Below are positions 49,847-59,972 of a stretch of 64,000 nucleotides of DNA, piece after piece. The translations under genes and the position numbers were made by a program. The notes under the pieces were generated by a model, which had not been told where the DNA came from, searched no databases, and worked only from the letters and a program-made list of their open reading frames with translations. Within the stretch, counting starts at the first letter, position 1. Every line of letters starts with the position of its first letter. Source of the DNA: Orrella sp037026685. GTDB taxonomy: Bacteria > Pseudomonadota > Gammaproteobacteria > Burkholderiales > Burkholderiaceae_B. Where the stretch lies: the NCBI RefSeq assembly GCF_037026685.1, contig NZ_JBANET010000001.1, positions 248,001 through 312,000 of the forward strand. The letters are read 5' to 3'.

Positions 49847-51139
49847 ATGACCCAGCAGACCAATGAAGCCCTGATGGCGCGCCGCCGCGCCGCGATTCCC
49901 CGTGGCGTAGGCCAGTCCCACGAAATCTTCGTCGAACGCGCCCGCAACGCCGAGGCGTGGGACGTCGAAGGCCAGCGCTACATCGACTTCGCCGGCGGCA
50001 TCGCCGTGCTGAACACCGGCCACCTGCATCCGCAGGTGATCGAGGCGGTCAAGCAGCAGCTGGACCGCTACACCCACACCTGCTTCCAGGTCCTGGCCTA
50101 CGAGCCCTACGTCGAGCTGGCCGAGCAGCTCAACGCCATGGCGCCGGGCGACTTCCCCAAGAAGACGCTGTTTCTGACCAGCGGCGCCGAAGCGGTGGAG
50201 AACGCCGTCAAGATCGCCCGCGCGCACACCGGCCGCCCCGGCATCATCGCCTTTGCGGGCGGCTACCACGGCCGCACCAACATGACCCTGGCCCTGACCG
50301 GCAAGGTCGCTCCCTACAAGATCGGCTTCGGCCCCTTCCCCAGCGACGTCTATCACGCGGCCTTCCCCAACGCGCTGCACGGCGTGAGCGTGCAGGACGC
50401 CCTGAACTCGGTCGAGCAGATCTTCAAGAACGCCATCGAGCCCACCCGCGTGGCGGCCTTCATCGTCGAGCCGGTCCAGGGCGAAGGCGGCTTTAACATC
50501 GCGCCGCCCGAATTCATCGCCGGCATCAAGCGCATCGCCGACCAGCACGGCATCCTGCTGATCGCCGACGAAGTGCAGACCGGCGCGGGCCGCACCGGCA
50601 CGTTCTACGCCAGCGAGCAATGGCCGGTGGCGCCCGACCTGATCACCACCGCCAAGTCGCTGGCCGGCGGCTTTCCGCTCTCGGGCGTGATCGGCCGCGC
50701 CGATGTGATGGACGCCCCCGCGCCCGGCGGCCTGGGCGGCACCTACGCCGGCAGCCCGGTCTCGTGCGCCGCCGCCCTGGCCGTGATCAAGGCCTTTCGC
50801 GAGGAAAACCTGCTGGCGCGCAGCAAGGCCGTGGGCGAGCGCCTGGTCCAGGGCCTGCGCGCCATCGCCGGGCAGCATCCCGGCGTCGTCGCCGAAGTGC
50901 GCGGCCTGGGCGCCATGGTGGCCATGGAGCTGTGCCAGGACGGCGACCCGCACAAGCCCGACGCCGAGCTGACCCGCCGCATCGTGGCCGAGGCGGGCAA
51001 GCGTAAGCTTATCCTGCTGTCTTGCGGCACCTACGGCAACGTGATCCGCGTGCTGGTGCCGCTGACCGCCTCGGACGAGCTGCTGGACGAAGGCCTGGAG
51101 ATCATCGCCCAAAGCGTGAAGGCCGCCCGCCAGGGCTAG
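49847..51139 (+). CDS. gabT: 4-aminobutyrate aminotransferase
   Basis: A 430-residue class III PLP aminotransferase converting 4-aminobutyrate and 2-oxoglutarate to succinate semialdehyde and glutamate. Family blocks: DVEGQRYIDFAGGIAVLNTGHLHP, TSGAEAVENAVKIARAHTGR, GGYHGRTNMTLALTGK, ADEVQTGAGRTGTF and the PLP lysine K270 in TTAKSLAGGFPLSG. The pair with gabD and the divergent MocR-type regulator support GABA use over ornithine or delta-aminovalerate, although GabT may take the latter too. Confidence 0.95.
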   Translation: MTQQTNEALMARRRAAIPRGVGQSHEIFVERARNAEAWDVEGQRYIDFAGGIAVLNTGHLHPQVIEAVKQQLDRYTHTCFQVLAYEPYVELAEQLNAMAPGDFPKKTLFLTSGAEAVENAVKIARAHTGRPGIIAFAGGYHGRTNMTLALTGKVAPYKIGFGPFPSDVYHAAFPNALHGVSVQDALNSVEQIFKNAIEPTRVAAFIVEPVQGEGGFNIAPPEFIAGIKRIADQHGILLIADEVQTGAGRTGTFYASEQWPVAPDLITTAKSLAGGFPLSGVIGRADVMDAPAPGGLGGTYAGSPVSCAAALAVIKAFREENLLARSKAVGERLVQGLRAIAGQHPGVVAEVRGLGAMVAMELCQDGDPHKPDAELTRRIVAEAGKRKLILLSCGTYGNVIRVLVPLTASDELLDEGLEIIAQSVKAARQG

Positions 51140-51156
51140 GCCCGCAGTACCCCGGG

Positions 51157-51191
51157 CCAGCGGGGCGCCGCCGCAAGCGGCGCCCCGCTGG
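51157..51191 (+). terminator. strong hairpin between gabT and gabD
   Basis: A perfect 15-base inverted repeat (CCAGCGGGGCGCCGC and complement) around CGCAA stands 17 bases after gabT. Only a weak T-rich stretch (CGTTTGCG) follows, so it may be a partial terminator or an mRNA-stabilising stem that sets gabT above gabD. Confidence 0.5.
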
Positions 51192-51234
51192 CGTTTGCGC
51201 CGCATCGCGCCATTGACAACAAGGGAAAGCCGTC

Positions 51235-52713
51235 ATGACCGCACATCAATCCCCGCTGGACCTGCTGCAAGACAAGTCGCTGCTCAAGACCCAAGCCTAT
51301 ATCGACGGCGCCTGGACCGATGCAGCCGGCCGCTTCGACGTCACCGACCCGGCCACCGGCCAGCTGCTGGCGCAAGTGGCCAACCTGGGCCCGGCCGACT
51401 GCCGGCGCGCCATCGAGGCGGCCGACAAGGCCTGGCCCGCCTGGCGCCAGAAGACCGCCAAGGAGCGCCATGCGATCCTCCTCAAGTGGTTCCAGCTGCT
51501 GATGCAGCACCAGGAGGACCTGGCCCGCCTGATGACCGCCGAACAAGGCAAGCCGCTGGCCGAGGCGCGCGGCGAAGTGGCCTACGGCGCCAGCTTCGTC
51601 GAGTGGTATGCCGAGGAAGCCAAGCGCGCCAACGGCGAGACCCTGCCGCAGTTCGACAACAACCGCCGCCTGCTGGTCCTGCGCCAGCCGGTGGGCGTGT
51701 GCGCGGCCATCACGCCGTGGAACTTCCCGCTGGCCATGATCACCCGCAAGGTCGCGCCCGCCCTGGCGGCCGGCTGCACGGTGGTCATCAAGCCGGCCGA
51801 GCTGACGCCGCTGACCGCGCTGGCCGCCGCCGAGCTGGCCGAGCGCGCGGGCTTTCCGGCCGGGGTGCTCAATGTGCTGACCGCCGACAGCGACAACAGC
51901 ATCGCCGTGGGCAAGGTGCTGTGCGAAAGCGACATCGTGCGCCACCTGAGCTTTACCGGCAGCACCGAGGTCGGCCGCATCCTGATGGCCCAGAGCGCGC
52001 CCACCATCAAGAAACTGGCGCTGGAACTGGGCGGCAACGCCCCCTTCATCGTGTTCGACGATGCCGACCTGGATTCGGCCGTCGAGGGCGCGGTGGCCAG
52101 CAAGTACCGCAATGCCGGGCAGACCTGCGTGTGCAGCAACCGCCTGTACGTGCAGGACGGCGTCTACGACGCCTTCGTGGCCAAGTTCGCCGAGCGGGTC
52201 AAGACGCTGAAGGTGGGCAACGGCTTTGCCGAAGGCGTCACCCAGGGCCCGCTGATCGAGCCGGCCGCCGTGCAGAAGGTGCAGCGCCACATCGACGACG
52301 CCCTGGCCCAGGGCGCGCGCGTGATGGCCGGGGGCAAGGCGCTGGAGGGCCAGTTCTTCGAGCCGACCGTGCTGGCCGACGCCAAGGCTTCGATGCTGTG
52401 CGCGCGCGAGGAAACCTTCGGCCCGCTGGCCCCGGTGTTTCGCTTTCATACCGAAGAAGAGGCCATCGCCGCGGCCAACGCCACCGAGTTCGGCCTGGCC
52501 GCCTATTTCTATTCGCGCGACGTGGGCCGCATCTTCCGCGTCGGCGAGGCGCTGGAATACGGCATGGTCGGCGTGAACGTGGGCATCATCGCCTCCGAGC
52601 ACGTGCCCTTCGGCGGCATCAAGCAATCGGGCCTGGGCCGCGAGGGTTCTCGCCACGGCATGGAGGAATACCTCGAAATGAAGTACCTGTGCGTCGGGGA
52701 CATACTGAAATAA
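51235..52713 (+). CDS. gabD: NAD(P)-dependent succinate-semialdehyde dehydrogenase
   Basis: A 492-residue aldehyde dehydrogenase that oxidises succinate semialdehyde from GabT to succinate. The active site has E264 in LELGGNAPFIVFDDADLD and C298 in NAGQTCVCSNRLYV; GVCAAITPWNFPLAMITRKVAPALAAGCTVVIKPAE and SFTGSTEVGRIL form the cofactor site. The C-terminal EYGMVGVNVGIIASEHVPFGGIKQSGLGREGSRHG is typical of GabD. It is 95 bases after gabT and converges with comM six bases on. Confidence 0.95.
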   Translation: MTAHQSPLDLLQDKSLLKTQAYIDGAWTDAAGRFDVTDPATGQLLAQVANLGPADCRRAIEAADKAWPAWRQKTAKERHAILLKWFQLLMQHQEDLARLMTAEQGKPLAEARGEVAYGASFVEWYAEEAKRANGETLPQFDNNRRLLVLRQPVGVCAAITPWNFPLAMITRKVAPALAAGCTVVIKPAELTPLTALAAAELAERAGFPAGVLNVLTADSDNSIAVGKVLCESDIVRHLSFTGSTEVGRILMAQSAPTIKKLALELGGNAPFIVFDDADLDSAVEGAVASKYRNAGQTCVCSNRLYVQDGVYDAFVAKFAERVKTLKVGNGFAEGVTQGPLIEPAAVQKVQRHIDDALAQGARVMAGGKALEGQFFEPTVLADAKASMLCAREETFGPLAPVFRFHTEEEAIAAANATEFGLAAYFYSRDVGRIFRVGEALEYGMVGVNVGIIASEHVPFGGIKQSGLGREGSRHGMEEYLEMKYLCVGDILK

Positions 52714-52719
52714 CTCCCG

Positions 52720-54246
52720 TCAACCCAGCGGCCGCCGGTACTGGATGGCCTCGGCCACGTGCGGCAGCGCCAGGCTCTCGCTGCCATCCAGGTCGGCGAC
52801 GGTGCGCGCCACGCGCAACACCCGGTGCGCCGAACGGGCCGACCAGCCCAGCCGGTCCATGGCGCGGTTCAGCAGCGCCCGGGCCGCGTCCTGCATGGGA
52901 CAGTGGCGCGCCAGCTCGGCGCCGGGCAGCGCGGCATTGGGCCGCGCCTGCCGGGCCAGCTGGCGCCGGCGGCATGCCAGCACCCGCTGGCGCACCGGCG
53001 CCGAGGGTTCGCCCTCTGGCAGGTCCAGCCACTGCGATTCGGGCGCGGGCAAGGTGACCTGCAGGTCGATGCGGTCCAGCAAGGGCCCCGAAATGCGGCC
53101 GCGATAGCGCTGCACGGTTTCCGGCGAGCACCGGCAGGCCCGCACCGGATGCCCTTGCCAGCCGCAGGGGCAGGGATTCATGGCCGCCACCAGCTGGAAG
53201 CGGGCCGGGTAATCCACGCGCCACAGGGCGCGGGCAATCGAAACCACGCCGCTCTCCAGGGGCTCGCGCAGCGACTCCAGCACCCGGCGGTCGAATTCGG
53301 GCAGTTCGTCCAGGAACAGCACGCCCAGGTGGGCCAGCGAGACTTCGCCCGGCCGCGGCCGGGCGCCGCCGCCCACGATGGCCGCCGCCGAGGCGCCATG
53401 ATGCGGCGCGCGAAACGGCGGCACCGGGGACACGACAGGTTCGGCCCCGCCCAGGCTGGCCACGGCGGCGGCCTCCAGGGCCTGGTCCTGGGCCAGCGGC
53501 GGCAGCAGCCCCGGCAGCCGCTGCGCCAGCATGCTCTTGCCCGTGCCGGGCGGCCCCACCAGAAGCAGGCCGTGGCCGCCGGCGGCGGCGACCTCCAGCG
53601 CCCGGCGGGCCGCCGGCTGCCCCCGCACGTCGGACAGGCAAGGCGCGGCGGCCGCAACAGGCGCCGGACGCGCGGCCGCCGGCCGCAGGGGCTCGCGTCC
53701 CGCCAGATGCTCGGCCACCTCGCGCAGCTGCCCGGCGCCCAGCACCGTCAGCCCCGGCACGCAGGCCGCCTGCGCGGCGCTTTCGTTCGGCAGGATCAGC
53801 GTGGCGCCCGGCTGGCTGCGCGCCACGGCCAGCGCGATGGCCAGGGCCGCGGCCACCGGCACCAAGGCGCCCGTGAGCGAGAGCTCGCCGGCCAGCACCA
53901 TGCCGGCCAGCGCCGGCTCGCCCGCCTGTCCCGGCCGCACGCGCAGCTCGGGCAAGGCCAGCTGGCCCGAGGCCAGCAGCACCCCCAGCGCCATGGGCAA
54001 GTCGAAACGGCCCGATTCCTTGGGCAGGTCGGCCGGCGCCAGGTTGACGGTCAGGCGACCGGCGGGAAACTCGTAGCCACTGTTGAGCAGGGCCGCACGC
54101 ACCCGCTCGCGGCTTTCGCGCACCTCGGCGTCGGGCAGGCCCACCACGTGAAAGGCCGGCAGGCCCGCGGCCAGGTGCACCTCCACGCGCACGGCGGGCG
54201 CTTGCAGCCCCGACAGCGCCCGGCTGGCAAGAACGGCTAGGGTCAC
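52720..54246 (-). CDS. comM: ComM / YifB family AAA+ protein (Mg-chelatase-like)
   Basis: A 508-residue hexameric helicase-like ATPase that in Vibrio helps branch migration during natural transformation. The N-terminal Lon-like domain reads VEVHLAAGLPAFHVVGLPDAEVRESRERVRAAL. The AAA+ domain has LLVGPPGTGKSMLAQRLPGLLPPL (Walker A), GVLFLDELPEF (Walker B) and the zinc-like cysteines AMNPCPCGW...RACRCSPE. A C-terminal ChlI-like part includes SGPLLDRIDLQV. Start GTG 54246 follows GGAG. Whether this organism is transformable is not known from the window. Confidence 0.95.
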   Translation of the reverse strand: MTLAVLASRALSGLQAPAVRVEVHLAAGLPAFHVVGLPDAEVRESRERVRAALLNSGYEFPAGRLTVNLAPADLPKESGRFDLPMALGVLLASGQLALPELRVRPGQAGEPALAGMVLAGELSLTGALVPVAAALAIALAVARSQPGATLILPNESAAQAACVPGLTVLGAGQLREVAEHLAGREPLRPAAARPAPVAAAAPCLSDVRGQPAARRALEVAAAGGHGLLLVGPPGTGKSMLAQRLPGLLPPLAQDQALEAAAVASLGGAEPVVSPVPPFRAPHHGASAAAIVGGGARPRPGEVSLAHLGVLFLDELPEFDRRVLESLREPLESGVVSIARALWRVDYPARFQLVAAMNPCPCGWQGHPVRACRCSPETVQRYRGRISGPLLDRIDLQVTLPAPESQWLDLPEGEPSAPVRQRVLACRRRQLARQARPNAALPGAELARHCPMQDAARALLNRAMDRLGWSARSAHRVLRVARTVADLDGSESLALPHVAEAIQYRRPLG

Positions 54247-54347
54247 GGCAGCTCCAGGACGATTCGCTGCATCCAGTATGGCCCTGCCGCGCGCCGCCGG
54301 ACAGCGCGGCGGTGGATAAAAAGCGCCTGCCCTGCCCTAGCCCTGCC

Positions 54348-54653
54348 CTAGCCCTGTGGCAGCTCCGTTTGCGGCGGGACCGCCTGGGGCTGGCCGGCTT
54401 GGGGCTTTTCCAGTGCATCCAGGCGCGCTTCCAGTGCACGCACCTGCGCCTCGAGCGCGTCGGCGCGCGCGCGGGTGCGCGTGAGCAGGTCGGCCTGGAT
54501 GTCGAATTCGTCGCGGGTGACCAGGTCGAGCCTGGCGAACGTCTGCGACACCAGGGCGCGCACGTTGCGCTCGATATCGGCGGCCGGGCTGCGCGCGATG
54601 AGATCGGAGACGTTCTTCTGGAAATCCTCGAGCCACTGGGTGCGGTTGATCAT
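54348..54653 (-). CDS. ubiK: ubiquinone biosynthesis accessory factor UbiK (BMFP/YqiC)
   Basis: A 101-residue, mostly coiled-coil protein that helps the Ubi enzymes assemble near the membrane. It starts INRTQWLEDFQKNVSDLIARSPAADIERNVRALVSQTFARLDLVTRDEFDIQADLL and continues with heptad-rich RARADALEAQVRALEARLDALEK, the BMFP pattern; the end is Pro/Gln-rich. ATG 54653 has GAGGGC upstream. It lies between comM and the glnK promoter, as in many relatives. Confidence 0.93.
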   Translation of the reverse strand: MINRTQWLEDFQKNVSDLIARSPAADIERNVRALVSQTFARLDLVTRDEFDIQADLLTRTRARADALEAQVRALEARLDALEKPQAGQPQAVPPQTELPQG

Positions 54654-54742
54654 GATGCCCTCGCCATCGTTGTTCGGTACAAGCCCACAGTGTAGGGCCT
54701 GGTGCGGCGTCTGTCCCGGTCCTGGGCAGGGCTGGGCGGCGC

Positions 54743-54790
54743 GCACCAAGATGGACCCATGCACCATGACGCGTCGCACCGCCATGGTGC
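54743..54790 (+). promoter_or_regulatory. NtrC enhancer sites before glnK
   Basis: GCACC-GCCAT-GGTGC (54776-54790) is a full NtrC box. GCACC-AAGAT-GGACC (54743-54757) is a second, imperfect one 33 bases away, about three helical turns. Both lie upstream of a sigma-54 promoter, as expected for NtrC. Confidence 0.8.
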
Positions 54791-54842
54791 AACGCCAGCG
54801 CATTGCAAGCAATCGCAACCGGCGCCGGGGCCGCGGCCACCG

Positions 54843-54858
54843 TGGCACGGTTATTGCT
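54843..54858 (+). promoter_or_regulatory. sigma-54 promoter of glnK-amtB
   Basis: TGGCAC-GGTTA-TTGCT matches the -24/-12 consensus (TGGCAC-N5-TTGCW) at every fixed base. The start of transcription should be near 54870, giving a leader of about 30 bases. Confidence 0.92.
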
Positions 54859-54900
54859 TGATGCAGGACAGCCAACGTGCAACCACGAGAGGAAAGCCCC

Positions 54901-55239
54901 ATGAAACTCATCATCGCCATCATCAAGCCCTTCAAGCTCGACGAAGTGCGGGTGGCCCTGTCCGGCATCGGAGTCCAGGGCCTGACCGTCACCGAAGTCA
55001 AAGGCTTCGGCCGCCAGAAAGGCCACACCGAACTCTACCGCGGGGCCGAATACGCCGTGGACTTCCTGCCCAAGCTGCGGGTGGAGGCAGCCGTGCCCGA
55101 CAACCTGATCGAACAGGCGGTCGAGACCATCGAGGCGGCGGCGCGCACGGGCAAGATCGGCGACGGCAAGATCTTCGTCGCTCCTCTCGAACAAGTCATC
55201 CGCATCCGCACCGGCGAGGCGGGCGAGGCTGCACTCTGA
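54901..55239 (+). CDS. glnK: nitrogen regulatory protein PII, GlnK
   Basis: A 112-residue PII signal protein that senses 2-oxoglutarate, ATP and ADP. The T-loop has the uridylylation site Y51 in TELYRGAEYAVDFLPK, and the C-terminal KIFVAPLEQVIRIRTGEAGEAAL holds the nucleotide-binding part. It precedes amtB by 47 bases, so it is the GlnK that plugs the ammonium channel when nitrogen is plentiful. ATG 54901 follows GAGAGGAAAGCCCC. The sigma-54/NtrC promoter upstream implies induction under nitrogen limitation. Confidence 0.97.
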   Translation: MKLIIAIIKPFKLDEVRVALSGIGVQGLTVTEVKGFGRQKGHTELYRGAEYAVDFLPKLRVEAAVPDNLIEQAVETIEAAARTGKIGDGKIFVAPLEQVIRIRTGEAGEAAL

Positions 55240-55286
55240 AATACCAAGAACAACGAACCTTTCGGCATAAAACTCTGGAGTAAGAA

Positions 55287-56519
55287 ATGGATAAAGCTGA
55301 TGTCGCGTGGGTGATGGTCTCCACCATGCTGGTGCTGCTCATGGTCGCCCCCGGGCTGGCGCTGTTCTACGGCGGCATGGTCCGCGCCAAGAACATGCTG
55401 TCGGTCCTCATGCAGGTGCTGGCGGTCTTCTGCCTGGCGGTGGTCCTGTGGTTCGTCTACGGCTACTCGCTGGCCTTCACCGACGGCAACGCCTTCTTCG
55501 GCGGCTTCTCGCGCCTGTTCTTCTCGGGCATGTTCACCCCGCCCGAGGGCTTCGCCATGGCCGGCTCGATCCCCGAGATCCTGTTCGCCTCGTTCCAGGC
55601 CACTTTCGCCGGCATCACCTGCGCGCTGATCGTGGGCAGCTTCGCCGAGCGCGTGCGCTTTTCGGCCGTCCTGGTCTTCACGGTGATCTGGTTCACCTTC
55701 GCCTACGTCCCGATGGCGCACATGGTCTGGCACGGCGGCGAGGTCGAAGGCCTGCTGTTCGCGGCCGGCGCGCTGGACTTCGCCGGCGGCACGGTGGTGC
55801 ACATCAATGCCGGCATCGCCGGCCTGGTCGGCGCCTATGTGGTGGGCAAGCGCCTGGGCTACGGCCGCGAAGCCATGCAGCCGCACAACCTGCCCATGAC
55901 CTTCATCGGCGCCGCGCTGCTGTGGGTGGGCTGGTTCGGCTTTAACGCCGGTTCGGCCCTGGGCGCCAACGAAACCGCCACGCTGGCCTTCTTCAACACG
56001 CTGATCGCCACCGCCGGCGCCGTGCTGGCCTGGGTGCTGACCGAATGGGCCGCCAAGGGCAAGCCCTCGATGCTGGGCGCGGCCTCGGGCGCGGTCGCCG
56101 GCCTGGTGGGCGTGACGCCCGCCGCCGGCCTGGTCGGCCCGGTCGGCGCGCTGCTGATCGGCATCGCCGCCGGCGTGATCTGCGTGTGGGGCGTGAACGG
56201 CCTGAAGCGCATGCTCAAGGCCGACGACTCCCTGGACGTGTTCGGCGTGCACGCGGTGGGCGGCATCGTCGGCGCCCTGCTCACCGGCATCTTCAACGCC
56301 CAGGCCCTGGGCGGCCCGGGCCTGGAAAGCGCGGGCGAGATCGCCGGCCAGCTCTGGACCCAGATCGAAGGCGTGCTGCTGACCATCGTCTGGTCGGGCA
56401 TCGTGGCCTTCATCGCCTACAAGATCGCCGACATGGTGTGCGGCCTGCGCGTGTCCGAGGACGTCGAGCGCGAAGGCCTGGACATCACCTCGCACGGCGA
56501 ATCCGCCTATCACAGTTAA
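55287..56519 (+). CDS. amtB: ammonium transporter
   Basis: A 410-residue inner-membrane ammonium channel of the Amt/Rh family with eleven expected segments. It begins DVAWVMVSTMLVLLMVAPGLALFYGGMVRAKNMLSVLMQ. The gate and pore residues appear in WFTFAYVPMAHMVWHGG, DFAGGTVVHINAGIAGL and VFGVHAVGGIVGALLTGIF (the twin histidines are the H of VVHIN and of VHAVGG). There is no cleaved signal peptide, unlike E. coli AmtB. It follows glnK and ends at a strong terminator. Confidence 0.97.
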   Translation: MDKADVAWVMVSTMLVLLMVAPGLALFYGGMVRAKNMLSVLMQVLAVFCLAVVLWFVYGYSLAFTDGNAFFGGFSRLFFSGMFTPPEGFAMAGSIPEILFASFQATFAGITCALIVGSFAERVRFSAVLVFTVIWFTFAYVPMAHMVWHGGEVEGLLFAAGALDFAGGTVVHINAGIAGLVGAYVVGKRLGYGREAMQPHNLPMTFIGAALLWVGWFGFNAGSALGANETATLAFFNTLIATAGAVLAWVLTEWAAKGKPSMLGAASGAVAGLVGVTPAAGLVGPVGALLIGIAAGVICVWGVNGLKRMLKADDSLDVFGVHAVGGIVGALLTGIFNAQALGGPGLESAGEIAGQLWTQIEGVLLTIVWSGIVAFIAYKIADMVCGLRVSEDVEREGLDITSHGESAYHS

Positions 56520-56571
56520 CTGGCACGGAGCGCGGGCTCGAACCCGCGCCAGGATGCCCCCAAGGGGAAGA

Positions 56572-56598
56572 GGCCCGCCGATCCGGCGGGCCTTTTTT
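56572..56598 (+). terminator. intrinsic terminator of glnK-amtB
   Basis: GGCCCGCCG-ATC-CGGCGGGCC forms a perfect nine-pair stem followed by TTTTTT. It lies 52 bases after the amtB stop. The stretch on to 56675 holds nothing else recognisable. Confidence 0.93.
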
Positions 56599-56675
56599 GT
56601 GGCCATCCTCAAGGCGATGGGCCTGCGCCGGGCGGTCCAAGCCTGGCCGGTTCATCGCCCGCCGCTTTTTCTATA

Positions 56676-57422
56676 TCAGCCTATCAGCCGCGGCAAGGCG
56701 CTGACCAGCATGGCGGCGCCCGAGGCGGTCAGCAGGCCCAGCACGATCTGGCGAAAGCGGGTCTCGCTGATGCCGATGTACAGCCTGGCGCCCAGCAGCG
56801 TGGGCACCAGCATGGCCGGGGCCACCAGCGCGAACAGCGGCAGCATCTGCGCCGTGACCAGCCCGCTGGCCAGGTAGCTGCCGAAGGCCACCAGCAGCAT
56901 GGACAGGTTGAAGTTCTGGACCACGGCGCGCTGCGCGTCCTTCTCGTAGCCGCGCAGGGTGCACCACAGGGTGGGCAGCACGCCGGTAAAGCCCCCCAGC
57001 CCGCCGAGCATGCCCCCGCCCAGCCCCACCACGCCGTCGGCCAGGCACCCGCCTGCCGTGACCCGGGGCAGCCGGCCGGAGAACAGCATGGCCGGGCACC
57101 ACAGGCATAGCAGCGTGCCCAGGATGGCCTTGAACCAGTCCGCATCCAGGCGCGGCAGCAGCGCCACGCCCAACGGAATGCCCAGCAGCCCGCCCAGCAC
57201 GAAAGGCAGCAGGCGGCGCAGGTCGAAGCCGCGCCGCACCGTGACCGCGGCCAGGACCTGCCCCACCAGCGCCCCGAACACCGCCAGCGTGGCCGCCAGG
57301 CGCGGCTCGAGCACCCAGGCCCACAAGGACATGGCGACCAGGCCGAAGCCGAAGCCCGCCAGCCCCTGCACGAAACCGGCCAGCACGGCGCCCAGCGCCA
57401 CCACCGCGTATACCCATTCCAT
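56676..57422 (-). CDS. TauE/SafE family sulfite-exporter-like permease
   Basis: A 248-residue inner-membrane protein with about seven or eight segments and the TauE/SafE repeats: VVALGAVLAGFVQGLAGFGFGLVAMSLW at the start, and the mirrored GVVGLGGGMLGGLGGFTGVLPTLWCTLRG in the second half. These proteins export sulfite, organosulfonates or other anions; the substrate cannot be inferred here. It lies alone between amtB and ptsI. Confidence 0.88.
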   Translation of the reverse strand: MEWVYAVVALGAVLAGFVQGLAGFGFGLVAMSLWAWVLEPRLAATLAVFGALVGQVLAAVTVRRGFDLRRLLPFVLGGLLGIPLGVALLPRLDADWFKAILGTLLCLWCPAMLFSGRLPRVTAGGCLADGVVGLGGGMLGGLGGFTGVLPTLWCTLRGYEKDAQRAVVQNFNLSMLLVAFGSYLASGLVTAQMLPLFALVAPAMLVPTLLGARLYIGISETRFRQIVLGLLTASGAAMLVSALPRLIG

Positions 57423-57461
57423 TCGTTGTCCTTGGCCCGTGTCGCCGCACCGCCGCCCGGT

Positions 57462-59267
<1,806 letters not shown>

Positions 59268-59274
59268 GGCGGAT

Positions 59275-59544
59275 CTACTCGCCTTCGCCGAAACGGTCAT
59301 TGAACAAGGCCTGGATCTCGGCCAGGGCCTGTTCGGCGTCGGGCCCGGCCGCATCGACCGTGACCGTGGAGCCCATGCCGGCGGCCAGCATCATCACGCC
59401 CATGATGCTCTTGGCGTTGACGCGCTTGGCGCCGCGGGAGATGTGGATTTCGCTGTTGAACTTGCCGGCCAGCTGGGTCAGCTTGGCCGCGGCGCGCGCG
59501 TGCAGGCCGAGCTTGTTGATGATGGTGATGTCGATCGAGGCCAT
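59275..59544 (-). CDS. ptsH: phosphocarrier protein HPr
   Basis: An 89-residue phosphocarrier. The active histidine is H15 in NKLGLHARAAAKLTQLA and the regulatory serine is near residue 45 in AKSIMGVMMLAAGMGSTVTV. Such a serine is the target of HPr kinase in beta-proteobacteria. It sits between manX-type EIIA and ptsI on the minus strand. Confidence 0.97.
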   Translation of the reverse strand: MASIDITIINKLGLHARAAAKLTQLAGKFNSEIHISRGAKRVNAKSIMGVMMLAAGMGSTVTVDAAGPDAEQALAEIQALFNDRFGEGE

Positions 59545-59576
59545 GTCTTTCAGTGGAGAGGCGGCGTGCCGCCGAT

Positions 59577-59972
59577 TCAGTCTACACGCAATACGGCTTG
59601 CGAGGCACCGACCAGCGCGCTGCTCAGCACGTCGGCCAGGGGCTGCTTCCGGTAGTTGATCGTACGCAGGACCATGGGCAGGTTCATGCCCGTGGCCATG
59701 CAGCACTGGAGCCCTTCGGCGCGCGCGCGCCGCATCGCCTCGGTGGCGATGTTGGCCGGGGTGGCGCCCAGCATGTCGGCCAGGATGGCCACGCCCCCGC
59801 CCTGGTCCGCCGCGCGGATGTGCCGCAGCACGCGGACGATGTCGGCCTCGGTATCCTGGTCGGCCTCGATGTCGCAGACCTGCAGCGCCACGCCGGGGCC
59901 CATGACGTGGTCGACGCAGCGGGACAGCGCCTGGCCCAGCGGGGCATGCGCCACGAGCACGACCCCGATCAT
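59577..59972 (-). CDS. PTS system EIIA component, mannose/fructose type
   Basis: A 131-residue EIIA of the mannose family. IGVVLVAHAPLGQALSRCVDHVMG contains the phosphorylated H9, and GVAILADMLGATPANIA and CMATGMNLPMVLRTIN are typical. It starts in an ATGA overlap with gshB. No EIIB, EIIC or EIID gene is near, so it should act as a signal protein rather than in sugar uptake. Often labelled manX. Confidence 0.93.
   Translation of the reverse strand: MIGVVLVAHAPLGQALSRCVDHVMGPGVALQVCDIEADQDTEADIVRVLRHIRAADQGGGVAILADMLGATPANIATEAMRRARAEGLQCCMATGMNLPMVLRTINYRKQPLADVLSSALVGASQAVLRVD

Noticed and set aside
56525..56560. tRNA-like 3' end (CGCGGGTTCGAGCCCGCG on the minus strand) after amtB, resembling an integration site remnant
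   Set aside because: The T-loop length is wrong and no anticodon or D arm can be folded upstream; only a chance GC-rich stem.
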